From Rickettsiales endosymbiont of Peranema trichophorum (GTDB lineage: Bacteria > Pseudomonadota > Alphaproteobacteria > Rickettsiales > Midichloriaceae): 53,671 nt of DNA. Below are positions 35,092-44,769 of the stretch, one piece after another. The first letter of the stretch is position 1, and each line of letters opens with the position of its first letter. The notes under the pieces are model-generated. The model was not told the origin of the DNA and did not search any database. It saw nothing but the letters and a program-made list of their open reading frames with translations. Both the position numbers and the translations under genes were made by a program. The stretch covers positions 1 through 53,671 of the forward strand of contig NZ_SCFA01000016.1 of the NCBI RefSeq assembly GCF_004210275.1, read 5' to 3'.

Positions 35092-37779
35092 TCACTCACC
35101 ATCCCGTTTAGTAGAACCAACACTAGAAAATCCCTGCAAACCGTGGCAGTGCTTGTATTTCTTACCTGAGCCACAAGGACATTGTGAATTCCTTGGCACC
35201 CTTTGGTTCACCATCTTTGAATTTGAAGTGTTCACTTCACCATCAGTCTCTAAGCTTTGGCTGCTAGGCTTACCATCAAGACTTAACGTTCCTCCGTCAA
35301 CGCGCTCTGTGGAAATCTCAATATGTGCCAACCTTTGCACTGATAAAACGCTATATGTATCTAGCATGCTTTTAAACAACTCAAAGGCCTCCATTTGGTA
35401 CTCATGCAGCGGATCTTTTTGTGCATATGCTCTGAGGTTGATCCCTGTTCTCAGGTGATCTAACCTATGTAAATGTTCCTTCCACAATTGATCAAGCGTA
35501 TTGAGCATCACCGTTCTTACAGCGGTTGTCATCATCTCTGGACCGTACTCTTTGATCTTTTCTTCGTATACTGTTCCTGTCTCTTTATCCACGTATTCAA
35601 AGATCTCTAATTCAGTCACGTCTTCCTGTTTTCCAAACGCTTGTAAGTCAATGTGCAGTCCATATAACCCAAACATCTCCTTTTCAAGTTGTGCCAAATT
35701 CCACTCTTCAGGCAGCGACTTTTGGGGCACATACCGTTCTACCATTTCACGATTCACTTCCTTACGGATATCGCTCAGTATTTCCAGTATTGTCTCTGAG
35801 TCCATTAATGTAAACCTCTGAGCATATATCACTGAACGTTGCTCGTTCATAACGTTATCAAACTTCAATAGCGTTTTGCGTATCTCGTAGTTTCTCGATT
35901 CAACTTTTTGCTGAGCTTTTCCTATGGACCTGCTAATCCACGGATGTATGATCGCTTCACCGTCTTTGAGGCCAAACTTTGTCAATACAGTGCTGATCTT
36001 GTCAGAACCAAATATCCTCATAAGATCATCTTCTAGCGATATGTAAAATCTGGTGATTCCAGGGTCTCCCTGCCTTCCAGATCTTCCCCTCAGCTGATCA
36101 TCTATGCGCCTTGATTCGTGTCTTTCAGTTCCCAAAACGTATAGACCACCAAGTTCCAACACTTTTTTCTTATCAAGCTCAACTTGCTCATGAATCTTCT
36201 TTTCAAGAGCTTCAAGATCTCCCTTATAGTGTTCGGACGCAGCTTTGTAAAGCATCTTTGGGTTTCCTCCAAGCATAATATCAGTACCACGCCCAGCCAT
36301 ATTAGTAGCGATTGTAACGGCATGAGGCCTACCGGCCTGCGCTATAATCTCTGCTTCCTGCTGGTGATACTTGGCATTTAGCACGCTATGCTTAATTTTC
36401 CTCTTGTGCAGCAAGTTTGAGAGGTGCTCGGACTTTTCTATACTAATTGTACCAACAAGTATAGGCTGACCCTCGCTTGACACACGAGCTATTTCTTCAA
36501 CTATCGCCTTATACTTCTCATGGGCAGTTTTGTATATTATATCCTCTTCATCTCGCCTTTTGATCTCCAGATGAGTCGGTATAGACACAACTTGAAGCTT
36601 ATATATATCCTGAAATTCTGCTGCCTCGTTCATCGCTGTACCAGTCATACCTGCAATCTTAGGATACATTCTAAAGTAATTTTGAAAAGTAATAGATGCC
36701 AGCGTTTGATTTTCGTTTTGTATACGAACGTTTTCTTTTGCCTCTATTGCTTGATGGAGCCCATCTGAATACCTTCTACCATCAAGAACTCTTCCCGTAA
36801 ACTCGTCTATGATCATTACAGCGTCATTTTTGACTATGTAATCCACCTCTTTTTTAAACATGTGGTGGGCTTTTAGTGCTTGGTTGACATGATGCACCAA
36901 CTCCATATTTTCAATATCGTAAAGGCTGGTGTTTGGGTTTATCAATTTTGCCTTTTTTAGCATTTCTTCAACTGACTGATGGCCATGCTCGGTCAACATA
37001 CAGTTTTTGTTTTTTTCATCAACTTCGTAATCTACCGACACCAATTTTGGTATCAACTCGTTCACTTTATAGTATAATGCTGAATTATCCTCCGTACTTC
37101 CTGAGATAATCAAAGGTGTCCTTGACTCATCTATCAATATACTGTCTACTTCGTCTATAATCGCGTAGTTAAAGCCCCTTTGAACCATCTTTTCTTTGGT
37201 AAACTTCAAGTTATCCCTTAGATAGTCAAACCCTAACTCGTTATTTGTACAGTATGTAATATCCGCTAAGTATGATTCTTTTCTCATGTCTTCAGAAATA
37301 CTTCCTGTGATTGTACCAACTGTAAGCCCTAAAAATTTGTACAGTGCACCCATCCAAGCAGCATCTCTAGTTGCCAAGTAGTCGTTTACCGTTACAACGT
37401 GTACTCCATGACCAGACAACGCGTTGAGATACACCGGTAGTGTCGCAACCAAAGTTTTACCTTCTCCGGTCTTCATTTCAGCAACCATCCCCTTATGCAA
37501 AATCATGCCTCCTAGTAGCTGCACATCAAAGTGCCTCTCACCTAACACTCTACTTGCAGCTTCTCTGACCACTGCAAATGCTTCAGGTAATATATCATCC
37601 AAAGTAGAACCGCGCTCCAACATTTCACGAAACTCTTCAGTCTTCAACTTAAGCTGTTGATCTGAAAGAGGCTTAATGATATCCCCAAGCTGATTGATCT
37701 TAGTTAAAGTCGGTTGCAAAGACCTTAAAAGTCTATCGTTGGAACTGCTAAAAAGCTTTTTTGCTATGTACTTAAACAC
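35092..37779 (-). CDS. secA: SecA, preprotein translocase ATPase
   Basis: SecA pushes unfolded secretory proteins through SecYEG by ATP hydrolysis. The 895-residue protein is complete: Walker A EMKTGEGKTLVATLP near 105, DEVDSILIDESRTPLI, the GRGTDIMLGGNP motif, and the second-domain RRIDDQLRGRSGRQGDPG. The C-terminal zinc motif CPCGSGKKYKHCHG, which binds SecB and ribosomes, is intact. The start codon is GTG. A weak promoter with TTGCAA may lie near 37840. Confidence 0.97.
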   Translation of the reverse strand: MFKYIAKKLFSSSNDRLLRSLQPTLTKINQLGDIIKPLSDQQLKLKTEEFREMLERGSTLDDILPEAFAVVREAASRVLGERHFDVQLLGGMILHKGMVAEMKTGEGKTLVATLPVYLNALSGHGVHVVTVNDYLATRDAAWMGALYKFLGLTVGTITGSISEDMRKESYLADITYCTNNELGFDYLRDNLKFTKEKMVQRGFNYAIIDEVDSILIDESRTPLIISGSTEDNSALYYKVNELIPKLVSVDYEVDEKNKNCMLTEHGHQSVEEMLKKAKLINPNTSLYDIENMELVHHVNQALKAHHMFKKEVDYIVKNDAVMIIDEFTGRVLDGRRYSDGLHQAIEAKENVRIQNENQTLASITFQNYFRMYPKIAGMTGTAMNEAAEFQDIYKLQVVSIPTHLEIKRRDEEDIIYKTAHEKYKAIVEEIARVSSEGQPILVGTISIEKSEHLSNLLHKRKIKHSVLNAKYHQQEAEIIAQAGRPHAVTIATNMAGRGTDIMLGGNPKMLYKAASEHYKGDLEALEKKIHEQVELDKKKVLELGGLYVLGTERHESRRIDDQLRGRSGRQGDPGITRFYISLEDDLMRIFGSDKISTVLTKFGLKDGEAIIHPWISRSIGKAQQKVESRNYEIRKTLLKFDNVMNEQRSVIYAQRFTLMDSETILEILSDIRKEVNREMVERYVPQKSLPEEWNLAQLEKEMFGLYGLHIDLQAFGKQEDVTELEIFEYVDKETGTVYEEKIKEYGPEMMTTAVRTVMLNTLDQLWKEHLHRLDHLRTGINLRAYAQKDPLHEYQMEAFELFKSMLDTYSVLSVQRLAHIEISTERVDGGTLSLDGKPSSQSLETDGEVNTSNSKMVNQRVPRNSQCPCGSGKKYKHCHGLQGFSSVGSTKRDGE

Positions 37780-37893
37780 GTATATTTAATGGTACCAATT
37801 TATTCCTGGTATCTATTAGTAGCGCAATAGTCAGTACATTGCAACTTTTCTTATTTCAAGCAACCTACAATTCCTTTTTGCATGCTATGTCAT

Positions 37894-39105
37894 TTACTTT
37901 GAATAGTATATACTTTCATTAAAGGTTCCTTCAAGCCTGTCTGCAATTACAGTCACAGCGCAATCTCCTGTAACGTTCAAAGTGGTTCTAAACATGTCGA
38001 CAAACCTGTCAATGCCAAGCACCAAAGATATTCCTTCTATTGGAAGCCCAACAGAAGCAAGTACCATGCTTAGCATTACCACTCCTCCTCCTGGAAAGCC
38101 TGCTGCTCCTATTGAACCAAATGTACAAGTAAAAAGCAGTATACAGTACTGAGCGAGTGTCAGATCAACCCCTACGACTTGGGCAAAAAAGACGCTACAA
38201 ATGCCAAGGTATATAGCGCTACCATCCATGTTCACAGCAGCACCTAGAGGCATTACAAATGAAGCAGACCTTTTAGAGACTCCGACTTTTGTTTCTAGTT
38301 CCTGCATTGCAATCGGTAAAGTTGCTTTACTGCTTACCGTAGCTAGTGCAAGCATTTGAGTATGAATCATCTTTTTATAAAACGGGAACGGCTTAAGTCT
38401 AGCAAAAACCATCAACATCACCCCAAACAGGAGATACTGTAGTCCAAAACCTCCCATCAGTACGACTATCAATTTACCAAGTGTCAATATAATGACAAGC
38501 CCATGAGTACTCACTACCCAAGCCATCATTGCAAAAACACCATATGGAGTTAATGAAATCACCAACTCTATCATTTTAAAAACCAGATGAGTTGTTGATA
38601 CTATTAGCTTTTTTAGTTCATTGCCTTTTTCACCGATCAAAATTAAAGCAAAGCCTGTAAAAAAGGCAAATACCACCACTTGCATTATATTGCCGGTTGC
38701 CATTGCTTGAATAGGGTTTGTAGGAATGATATCCAGTATAAATTCCATTACACCCTTTGTGGACTGCTGCGACGACTGTGAGTACTGAGACAGCTCTATA
38801 TTGATACCCTTCCCTGGCTCAAACACTGTGCCAAAACTTAATCCAATTATCACCGCAACAATAGTAGTACAGGTGTACGCCATGAAAGCTTTTGAACCAA
38901 TCCTAGTGAACGCTGCAGCATCCGTCATACTTGCAACTCCATTTAGTATTGAAAAAAAGACAAGTGGCACTACCACCATTTTGATCATGTTGATGAAGAT
39001 GATGGCTATAGGTTTTAAGACTATGCCTGTATCCTTATAAAAATGCCCTAGTAAGATTCCAAGTATCATTCCGATAGCAACTTTTTGCCACATTTTTAAT
39101 TTCAT
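37894..39105 (-). CDS. Dicarboxylate/amino acid:cation symporter (GltP/DctA family)
   Basis: A 403-residue inner-membrane symporter of the SDF family, importing glutamate, aspartate or C4-dicarboxylates with sodium or protons. It has about eight membrane helices, the hairpin serines in TVSSKATLPIAMQ, the cation-site NMDGSAIY, the second hairpin GAAGFPGGGVVML and the substrate-binding DRFVDMFRTTLNVTGD. The ATG has GAGG eight bases upstream. Such carriers feed host metabolites to intracellular bacteria. Sequence alone does not settle glutamate versus dicarboxylate. Confidence 0.92.
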   Translation of the reverse strand: MKLKMWQKVAIGMILGILLGHFYKDTGIVLKPIAIIFINMIKMVVVPLVFFSILNGVASMTDAAAFTRIGSKAFMAYTCTTIVAVIIGLSFGTVFEPGKGINIELSQYSQSSQQSTKGVMEFILDIIPTNPIQAMATGNIMQVVVFAFFTGFALILIGEKGNELKKLIVSTTHLVFKMIELVISLTPYGVFAMMAWVVSTHGLVIILTLGKLIVVLMGGFGLQYLLFGVMLMVFARLKPFPFYKKMIHTQMLALATVSSKATLPIAMQELETKVGVSKRSASFVMPLGAAVNMDGSAIYLGICSVFFAQVVGVDLTLAQYCILLFTCTFGSIGAAGFPGGGVVMLSMVLASVGLPIEGISLVLGIDRFVDMFRTTLNVTGDCAVTVIADRLEGTFNESIYYSK

Positions 39106-39155
39106 ACAAACCTCACCAAAATCATCGATTAGCCTTAATTACTCTGTTTTATGCA

Positions 39156-39192
39156 AAAGAGCTTGGCACACTCAACGTGTGCCAAGCTCTTT
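39156..39192 (-). terminator. Strong hairpin terminator
   Basis: Arms of 16 bases (39156-39171 and 39177-39192, beginning AAAGAGCTTGG) are perfectly complementary around a five-base loop TCAAC. On the minus strand the stem ends in CTCTTT and runs into TTGC. It lies about 110 bases after the stop of the 964-residue protein and insulates it from the symporter gene. Confidence 0.75.
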
Positions 39193-39223
39193 GAATTCCC
39201 GGTTCATAGAACAGCCTAACCTT

Positions 39224-39248
39224 TTGTGTGCTGGTTTATAGCACACAA
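39224..39248. other. Second perfect hairpin after the repeat-protein gene
   Basis: TTGTGTGCT (39224-39232) and AGCACACAA (39240-39248) pair perfectly around a seven-base loop. On the minus strand AAAAGG follows, so it is not itself a terminator. It precedes the terminator in the same transcript and could protect the message end or bind a protein. Confidence 0.6.
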
Positions 39249-39303
39249 TAACTTCAGCTTGATTGCAAGACAAACCTATACTGCGCCGCAGCAAATGTTA
39301 AGT

Positions 39304-42198
39304 TTAGTCCCCGACACCATTGGGGTGGTCCCCCTCTCCGCCGTTGTTGGAGTGTGGGACGCCGAGTCCGTCGATATTATGCGGAGTAGTATAAGTTTGT
39401 TCCTGATACGGAAGCGTTGATACCTCTGGAGTATGTTGAGTGGTCTGCTGCACATCATCAGAAGGTTGTGACTCAGTAGGAGCCTCTGGGTCGCCAGGTA
39501 CATTGTCTTGACCAAATAATGCAGATAATCCAATCAAATAATCTGTATCTACGGTATCCATAGGCTCCGGACTTTGCGGAGTCGACTGTTGAGTATTGTC
39601 CGTAGGAGAATGTGTAGGCGTAGTGTGCTCTCCTTGTATCTCCTCCTCAGACGGTACTGGATTGGTTTCCTGTGGAGGTTGTAACTCAGTATGGCCGTCT
39701 GGGTTGCTAGCCACATTGTCTCGATTAAATTTTTGACGTAATTCGACTATAACTCTATCAAAATCGGTATTTCTAGCAGGTCTTTCGACATCAGTCTCAT
39801 CGTGGACATCAGTCTCATCGATAGACTCTTCTGAATTAGGGGGTAGGTCGCGAGCCACATTGTATCCATTAAGTAATTCATTGAGTAGTGCAATGAGCTC
39901 GGTTTTAGCCTCATTATCCAATAATCCACTTAATCTAGCGAAAACGGTGTTACATTCGACATTCCTAGCATCCCTAGTGTCCAGACTTTGCGAAGTCGAC
40001 TGTTGAGTATTGTCCGTAGGAGAATGTGTAGGCGGGGTAGTGAGCTCCTCATTAGGCAGAGGAATAGACGGTGCTGCATTGGTTTGCTGTGGAGGTTGTC
40101 CCTCATTCTGGGTTACACCTGTCGGTGGCAAGGTACCTGCTGCACCATGTTGATCCTGTTCTGACAATGAATCTCGGTCATCTTCCCCTGCGTCAGAAGA
40201 TTTAGGAGAGGAGAATTGCAAGGCCTCACCTCCCTCATTGTTCTCATTCCTCTTTGACAACACACTACCTATCGTATGTTGTGCATCTGGATCTTCATGC
40301 ACTTGAGTCACATCATTACCCGGAATACCTGTGTTTTGTGGTACTACATCAGGAACGTTTGGTTGATTATTCACTTCATCATTGGATTGGTGTCCACCTA
40401 TCTGAATAGGCTCGAGAATTTGCGAAGTCGACTGTTGAGTATTGTCCGTAGGAGAATGTGTAGGCGGGGTAGTGAGCCCCTCATTATGCAGAGGAGCAGA
40501 CGGTGCTGCATTGGTTTGCTGTGGAGGTTGTCCCTCATTTTGGGTTACGCTACTTTGGGAACCTGTCGATTGCGAGGTACCTACTGCACCAGGTTGATCC
40601 TGCTCTGACGGTGAATCTAGATCATCTTCCCCTACCTCAGAAGGTGGAAGAGATAAGAATTCACAATCCTCATTTTCCTGATTGTTCTCATTCCTCTTTG
40701 ACAACACACTACCTATCGTATGTTGTGCATCTGGATCTTCATGCACTTGAGTCACATCATTACCCGGAATACCTGTGTTTTGTGGTACTACATCAGGAAC
40801 GTTTGGTTGATTATTCACTTCATCATTGGATTGGTTTTCTTCAGGAAGCTGATCTTCTAGTCTGCTCTGGCGCTGCCCTAACTCCTGCTGTAGTAGCAGT
40901 TGTTGGTGTACCATTTCAGAGCCCACGATCTCTACTAAGTCAGTAGCTTCTTCTACTTCAATCTTGGCTCTATCCACAATCCGGTCATACTCTAACTGCT
41001 GTACTTGTTTCGCCATCTCAAAATCTGCTCGCTCCTGCTGGATTCTTGCTTGTTCTGCATTTAAATCGGCCTCACGCCCTGACAGCGCTTCATTTGCTTG
41101 TTCCAAATATTCACGCTTCAGTGCTAGTTCATCAATGTAGTCATTTATCTCTCTTTGGAGAATTTGTATTTTCGCCATTGATTCTGCATTGACTTCACTC
41201 GCTTCACGACCAAGTCGATGCAATATACCAATTTGCTTGATGACCTCATTCACCACAGAAGCTAAACTTTCAGGGTTGTGATTGCCAACACCATCACCTA
41301 TTTGGTGGCTAAAATGGGTGTACAATACGTTCAAAACCTCTACAGTTTGCTTTATAAGCTCTGTCAATTTAGAGATAATGACATCGGGATGTTCCTTCCC
41401 GGATTGTAGTACCATTTGCAGAACCACAACCTGGTTGCTTAAGGCTTGAATGTTCAATCCATCCACATGTACGTCAGCAGTAACGCTCAATAACACACCC
41501 AATAAAGTTTCTACTGATACAGCTATTGCGTGAACACTGTTAACTAATTCATCAACCTCTTCCTCCAGGGTTGTCTGTGTAGCTTGACTCTGTATGTGAA
41601 GAGATTCAGGAACATCATCAAGAGGATGGTGTGCAAACCACCCCTCGAAATCAGTTGGTTGAGACTCCTCTGCTACCAGGTGCTCTTGAAGAGAGGATGC
41701 AGCAGTATTTTCGATGGGCACAAGGTTTGAGTTATACAAGAGTCCTGGAATCAAGGGCCTACCTTCTTCATTAGGCGCATCAGGATTACCTCGGCCCTGG
41801 TTAATGTTCAAAAGTTCTCGACTCCCACCATCTTGGTTAGGATCATTATCAGGCACTTCAGGTTTGTCGACTTTTCGATCATCTAATTTATTCATCTCAA
41901 TATGCTCAACGCCCTTGTCAACGCCCTTGATATCATCTAGTTTTTTATATCCTCCGCCAGCTCCCTTCATCTTCTTTAATACTGCGGCACCCACTATACC
42001 TATTACAGATAACAAGGCAGAAGCAGTACCTGCGCCAAGCGCCCACTTTGCAGCAGGAAGCAAACCCCACGAAGCCTGCTGTTGGTTATTAGATCCACCA
42101 GAGACAGGAGTCTGACCTAACTGTGGGTTGTTGTTCGCGCCACCCTGTTGGGTTTGGTAGGCCGAATTCTTGCTTTCTAGAACACTTTTTATACTCAT
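39304..42198 (-). CDS. Pro/Gln/Thr-rich repeat protein with coiled coil
   Basis: A 964-residue protein I do not recognise. There is no signal peptide, but a hydrophobic helix lies at about 48-73 (WALGAGTASALLSVIGIVGA). Residues about 330-460 form a charged Gln/Glu-rich coiled coil. The remainder is mostly disordered, rich in Pro, Gln, Thr, Asn and Ser, with repeats: SNDEVNNQPNVPDVVPQNTG occurs twice, and a PTHSPTDNTQQST-type block three times. The DNA carries an exact 154-bp duplication (separate entries). The C-terminus is acidic, unlike a VirB/D4 signal. Surface display or delivery into the host is plausible but unproven. A strong terminator follows. Confidence 0.75.
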   Translation of the reverse strand: MSIKSVLESKNSAYQTQQGGANNNPQLGQTPVSGGSNNQQQASWGLLPAAKWALGAGTASALLSVIGIVGAAVLKKMKGAGGGYKKLDDIKGVDKGVEHIEMNKLDDRKVDKPEVPDNDPNQDGGSRELLNINQGRGNPDAPNEEGRPLIPGLLYNSNLVPIENTAASSLQEHLVAEESQPTDFEGWFAHHPLDDVPESLHIQSQATQTTLEEEVDELVNSVHAIAVSVETLLGVLLSVTADVHVDGLNIQALSNQVVVLQMVLQSGKEHPDVIISKLTELIKQTVEVLNVLYTHFSHQIGDGVGNHNPESLASVVNEVIKQIGILHRLGREASEVNAESMAKIQILQREINDYIDELALKREYLEQANEALSGREADLNAEQARIQQERADFEMAKQVQQLEYDRIVDRAKIEVEEATDLVEIVGSEMVHQQLLLQQELGQRQSRLEDQLPEENQSNDEVNNQPNVPDVVPQNTGIPGNDVTQVHEDPDAQHTIGSVLSKRNENNQENEDCEFLSLPPSEVGEDDLDSPSEQDQPGAVGTSQSTGSQSSVTQNEGQPPQQTNAAPSAPLHNEGLTTPPTHSPTDNTQQSTSQILEPIQIGGHQSNDEVNNQPNVPDVVPQNTGIPGNDVTQVHEDPDAQHTIGSVLSKRNENNEGGEALQFSSPKSSDAGEDDRDSLSEQDQHGAAGTLPPTGVTQNEGQPPQQTNAAPSIPLPNEELTTPPTHSPTDNTQQSTSQSLDTRDARNVECNTVFARLSGLLDNEAKTELIALLNELLNGYNVARDLPPNSEESIDETDVHDETDVERPARNTDFDRVIVELRQKFNRDNVASNPDGHTELQPPQETNPVPSEEEIQGEHTTPTHSPTDNTQQSTPQSPEPMDTVDTDYLIGLSALFGQDNVPGDPEAPTESQPSDDVQQTTQHTPEVSTLPYQEQTYTTPHNIDGLGVPHSNNGGEGDHPNGVGD
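40237..40390 (-). repeat. Exact 154-bp internal repeat, copy A
   Basis: Identical by eye, base for base, to 40681-40834. The start points are 444 bases apart, a multiple of three, so the repeat is in frame and encodes the block that includes PDVVPQNTGIPGNDVTQ. Confidence 0.93.
40681..40834 (-). repeat. Exact 154-bp internal repeat, copy B
   Basis: Second copy of the duplication. It belongs to a larger tandem unit of 432-444 bases: the flanking PTDNTQQST-coding block also recurs, starting near 39991 and 40423, with a third worn copy near 39577. The two large units differ by a 12-base insertion and scattered substitutions. Confidence 0.93.
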
Positions 42199-42286
42199 AA
42201 CGACTTTTTGACCTCAAAAACTGTTAGAATTAGTTACCAAATTATACAATCAAAACCAATAATATGCAAAAATAAATTTAATATTC

Positions 42287-43063
42287 TTACAAATAATAGC
42301 TTAGACCCAAGGATAACTGCTGCAATTTCATTTTTTGTACGATAGATCGCCTATTTATCGCACTAATAGAGCTAGTCCACGTATTTACACTTTTAATATT
42401 ACCAAGGTCATAATACCCATACTTTAAGTCTATATTCCAACTCCCGGTTATATGCAGCTTCATTCCTGTACTCACATTCCACGCAAGATTATGAATTGTT
42501 CCACCACCCATTCCCACTATACCAGACTCCCCGCTCACAGCAAATTCTCTTCTTGTTATGCTTCCACCATTATTCCTCGCATACCCAACACCCAGCGATA
42601 GATAGGGAGACACATATTTATTGAGCACTCCCTGATAGTAAGCGTTTAGGAATAGCGACTGAGATGTAATTTTGTTTTGTGATATAGAACCGTCCCAACG
42701 CTTACCTTTCTCGTAAGCGACATCTGTACATTTGTAACCCAAACGCATCACATGAGCGTTGATGTCTGCAGCAAACCATTTATTGAATTGATAACCAAAG
42801 TATACAGATGGCAACGCTGGTGATTTGAGACTTGGGGCCTTTTTGTAATACAAAACAAACCGGTCATCTTCGGGAAGACCATTATCAACCCCCCTAAACT
42901 TATCAAACGAAGAGGTGATAGGGAAGCTGAGGCCAACGTAAAACCCTTTGTCGCGCTTTGTGGTTGGTGCCCTCTTGCCACTTGCAGGAGCAGCAAAAGC
43001 AGTTGAGGCAATACTAACCTGAGCTAAAAATAGTATGGAAGCGATAATGTGAGATTTTTTCAT
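42287..43063 (-). CDS. Outer-membrane beta-barrel surface protein
   Basis: A 258-residue predicted outer-membrane barrel. The signal peptide ends AFA (23-25). The mature protein alternates short amphipathic strands: KGFYVGLSFPI, SVYFGYQFNKWFAADINAHV, YLSLGVGYARNNGG, LAWNVSTGMKLHITGSWNIDLKYGYYDLG, and a last strand LQQLSLGLSYYL. This layout resembles the small rickettsial surface antigens (Msp/P44 or Omp25-like groups); the exact family is not certain. A near-perfect promoter precedes it, so it may be abundant. It lies 88 bases upstream of the repeat-protein gene on the same strand. Confidence 0.8.
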   Translation of the reverse strand: MKKSHIIASILFLAQVSIASTAFAAPASGKRAPTTKRDKGFYVGLSFPITSSFDKFRGVDNGLPEDDRFVLYYKKAPSLKSPALPSVYFGYQFNKWFAADINAHVMRLGYKCTDVAYEKGKRWDGSISQNKITSQSLFLNAYYQGVLNKYVSPYLSLGVGYARNNGGSITRREFAVSGESGIVGMGGGTIHNLAWNVSTGMKLHITGSWNIDLKYGYYDLGNIKSVNTWTSSISAINRRSIVQKMKLQQLSLGLSYYL

Positions 43064-43096
43064 AAAAAGTTACGTTAGTTGAATTTCATGTCACGG

Positions 43097-43124
43097 ATTA
43101 TATCATTTACTTCATTGCTGTAAA
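43097..43124 (-). promoter_or_regulatory. Strong promoter of the beta-barrel gene
   Basis: Minus strand: TTTACA (43119-43124, one mismatch), 16-base spacer, TATAAT (43097-43102, perfect), with TGA directly before it giving an extended -10. It is the best promoter in the window by eye. Confidence 0.75.
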
Positions 43125-43234
43125 GCTTTAACATCAGTCCTTATTCCTATTTAACACCACATTTCAGTTTGCTTCTTCGTCAAAGTTGGAGTATATCTGA
43201 GCTGTGCCCAATTGTTAAATTTTTGTGTCATTTT

Positions 43235-44764
43235 ATGGAAATCATTGAAGCTCTTGAACAAAAACGTAAAGCTGCAAGGTTGGGAGGCGGGCAAGACAAG
43301 ATCGACAAGCAACATCAAAAGGGGAAGTTGACAGCTCGTGAAAGAGTTGAGCTTTTGCTAGATCCTGATTCTTTTGAAGAGCTTGGAATGTTTGTGGAGC
43401 ACAGATGCAAACATTTTGACATGGATGCAAATGTAATTTCAGGAGATGGAGTTGTTGCTGGCCATGGTACGATTAACAGACGGTTAGTGTTTGTGTATAG
43501 CCAGGACTTTACAGTATTTGGAGGCTCTTTAAGTGAAACTAATGCCGCAAAGATCAATCGTGTACAAGACTATGCAATGAAGCTGGGCGCACCTATCATA
43601 GGTATAAACGATTCCGGCGGTGCAAGAATTCAGGAAGGCGTAGATTCCTTAGGAGGCTATGGAGAAGTGTTTCAAAGAAACGTAGATGCTTCAGGTGTTA
43701 TTCCACAGCTGTCATTGATTATGGGGCCGTGCGCAGGCGGAGCAGTTTATTCACCTGCACTTACCGACTTCATATTTATGGTAAAAAACAGATCCTACAT
43801 GTACATCACTGGGCCGGATGTTTTAAAAGCAGTTACACACGAAGAAGTAACTCACGAAAAACTGGGAGGAGCAGATGTACACACTACAAAAAGTGGAGTC
43901 TGTGATAGCGCATTTGAAAATGATATAGATTGTTTGCAGCAGGTAAGAAGGTTTTTTAACTTCCTGCCATCTTCAAATAGATCGGGAATACCTTTTAGAC
44001 CTACATACGACCCAGCAGATAGGGTTGAAATGTCATTGGAAAACTTTATTCCTGAAAATCCCAACAAACCCTATAACATGAAGGAACTCATAGACAAGTT
44101 GGTGGATGAAGGCGATTTTTTTGAAATTAAGCCAGATTATGCAAAAAATCTCATAGTGGGATTTGGAAGGTTTGAAGGTAGAACTGTCGGAATAGTTGCA
44201 AATCAGCCAATGTGCGCAGCAGGATGTCTCGACATTAACAGCTCTATCAAAGGCGCTAGGTTCATTAGATTTTGCGATGCCTTTAGCATTCCAATTGTTA
44301 CTTTAATAGACGTACCAGGGTTTTTGCCAGGTTTGGAACAGGAGCACACCGGAATCATTAGAAATGGTGCCAAGTTACTGTATGCATACGCAGAGGCAAC
44401 CGTTCCAAAAATTAGCATCATCACAAGGAAAGCATACGGAGGAGCATACATAGTGATGAACTCTAAACACCTCAGAGGAGATATCAATTATGCATGGCCC
44501 AACACCGAAATAGCAGTAATGGGCGCTAAAAGCGCGGCCAGTGTTCTTCACAGGGACATAGCAAATGACTCAGAGATGTTTGAAAAAAAGGTGCAGGAAT
44601 ACCAAGAAAAGTTTAGTAATCCATTCGTAGCAGCATCGCGTGGCTTTTTGGATGATATTATAAGACCTTACAATACAAGGTTTAGAATATGCCGCGCCTT
44701 GGCTTTGCTTGAGCATAAAACAGTTCAAAAGATTTGGAAGAAACACGACAACCTACCATTGTAA
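43235..44764 (+). CDS. pccB: PccB, propionyl-CoA carboxylase beta subunit
   Basis: Carboxyltransferase subunit that passes CO2 from biotin to propionyl-CoA, giving methylmalonyl-CoA. From the ATG at 43235 it has 509 residues, the usual PccB length; the longer frame from 43169 begins with TTG. Crotonase-fold marks are [37 protein letters not shown] and later [20 protein letters not shown] and [15 protein letters not shown]. The biotin-carrying PccA is not in the window. First gene of a long plus-strand cluster; radC starts five bases after it. Confidence 0.95.
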   Translation: MEIIEALEQKRKAARLGGGQDKIDKQHQKGKLTARERVELLLDPDSFEELGMFVEHRCKHFDMDANVISGDGVVAGHGTINRRLVFVYSQDFTVFGGSLSETNAAKINRVQDYAMKLGAPIIGINDSGGARIQEGVDSLGGYGEVFQRNVDASGVIPQLSLIMGPCAGGAVYSPALTDFIFMVKNRSYMYITGPDVLKAVTHEEVTHEKLGGADVHTTKSGVCDSAFENDIDCLQQVRRFFNFLPSSNRSGIPFRPTYDPADRVEMSLENFIPENPNKPYNMKELIDKLVDEGDFFEIKPDYAKNLIVGFGRFEGRTVGIVANQPMCAAGCLDINSSIKGARFIRFCDAFSIPIVTLIDVPGFLPGLEQEHTGIIRNGAKLLYAYAEATVPKISIITRKAYGGAYIVMNSKHLRGDINYAWPNTEIAVMGAKSAASVLHRDIANDSEMFEKKVQEYQEKFSNPFVAASRGFLDDIIRPYNTRFRICRALALLEHKTVQKIWKKHDNLPL

Positions 44765-44769
44765 GAGCC

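Noticed and set aside
39572-40840. CRISPR-like array
   Set aside because: The repeats are long, in frame and inside a coding region, and there are no spacers of regular length or cas genes.
43169-43234. 22-residue N-terminal extension of PccB
   Set aside because: The frame begins with TTG, and the family start [11 protein letters not shown] at 43235 gives the normal length.
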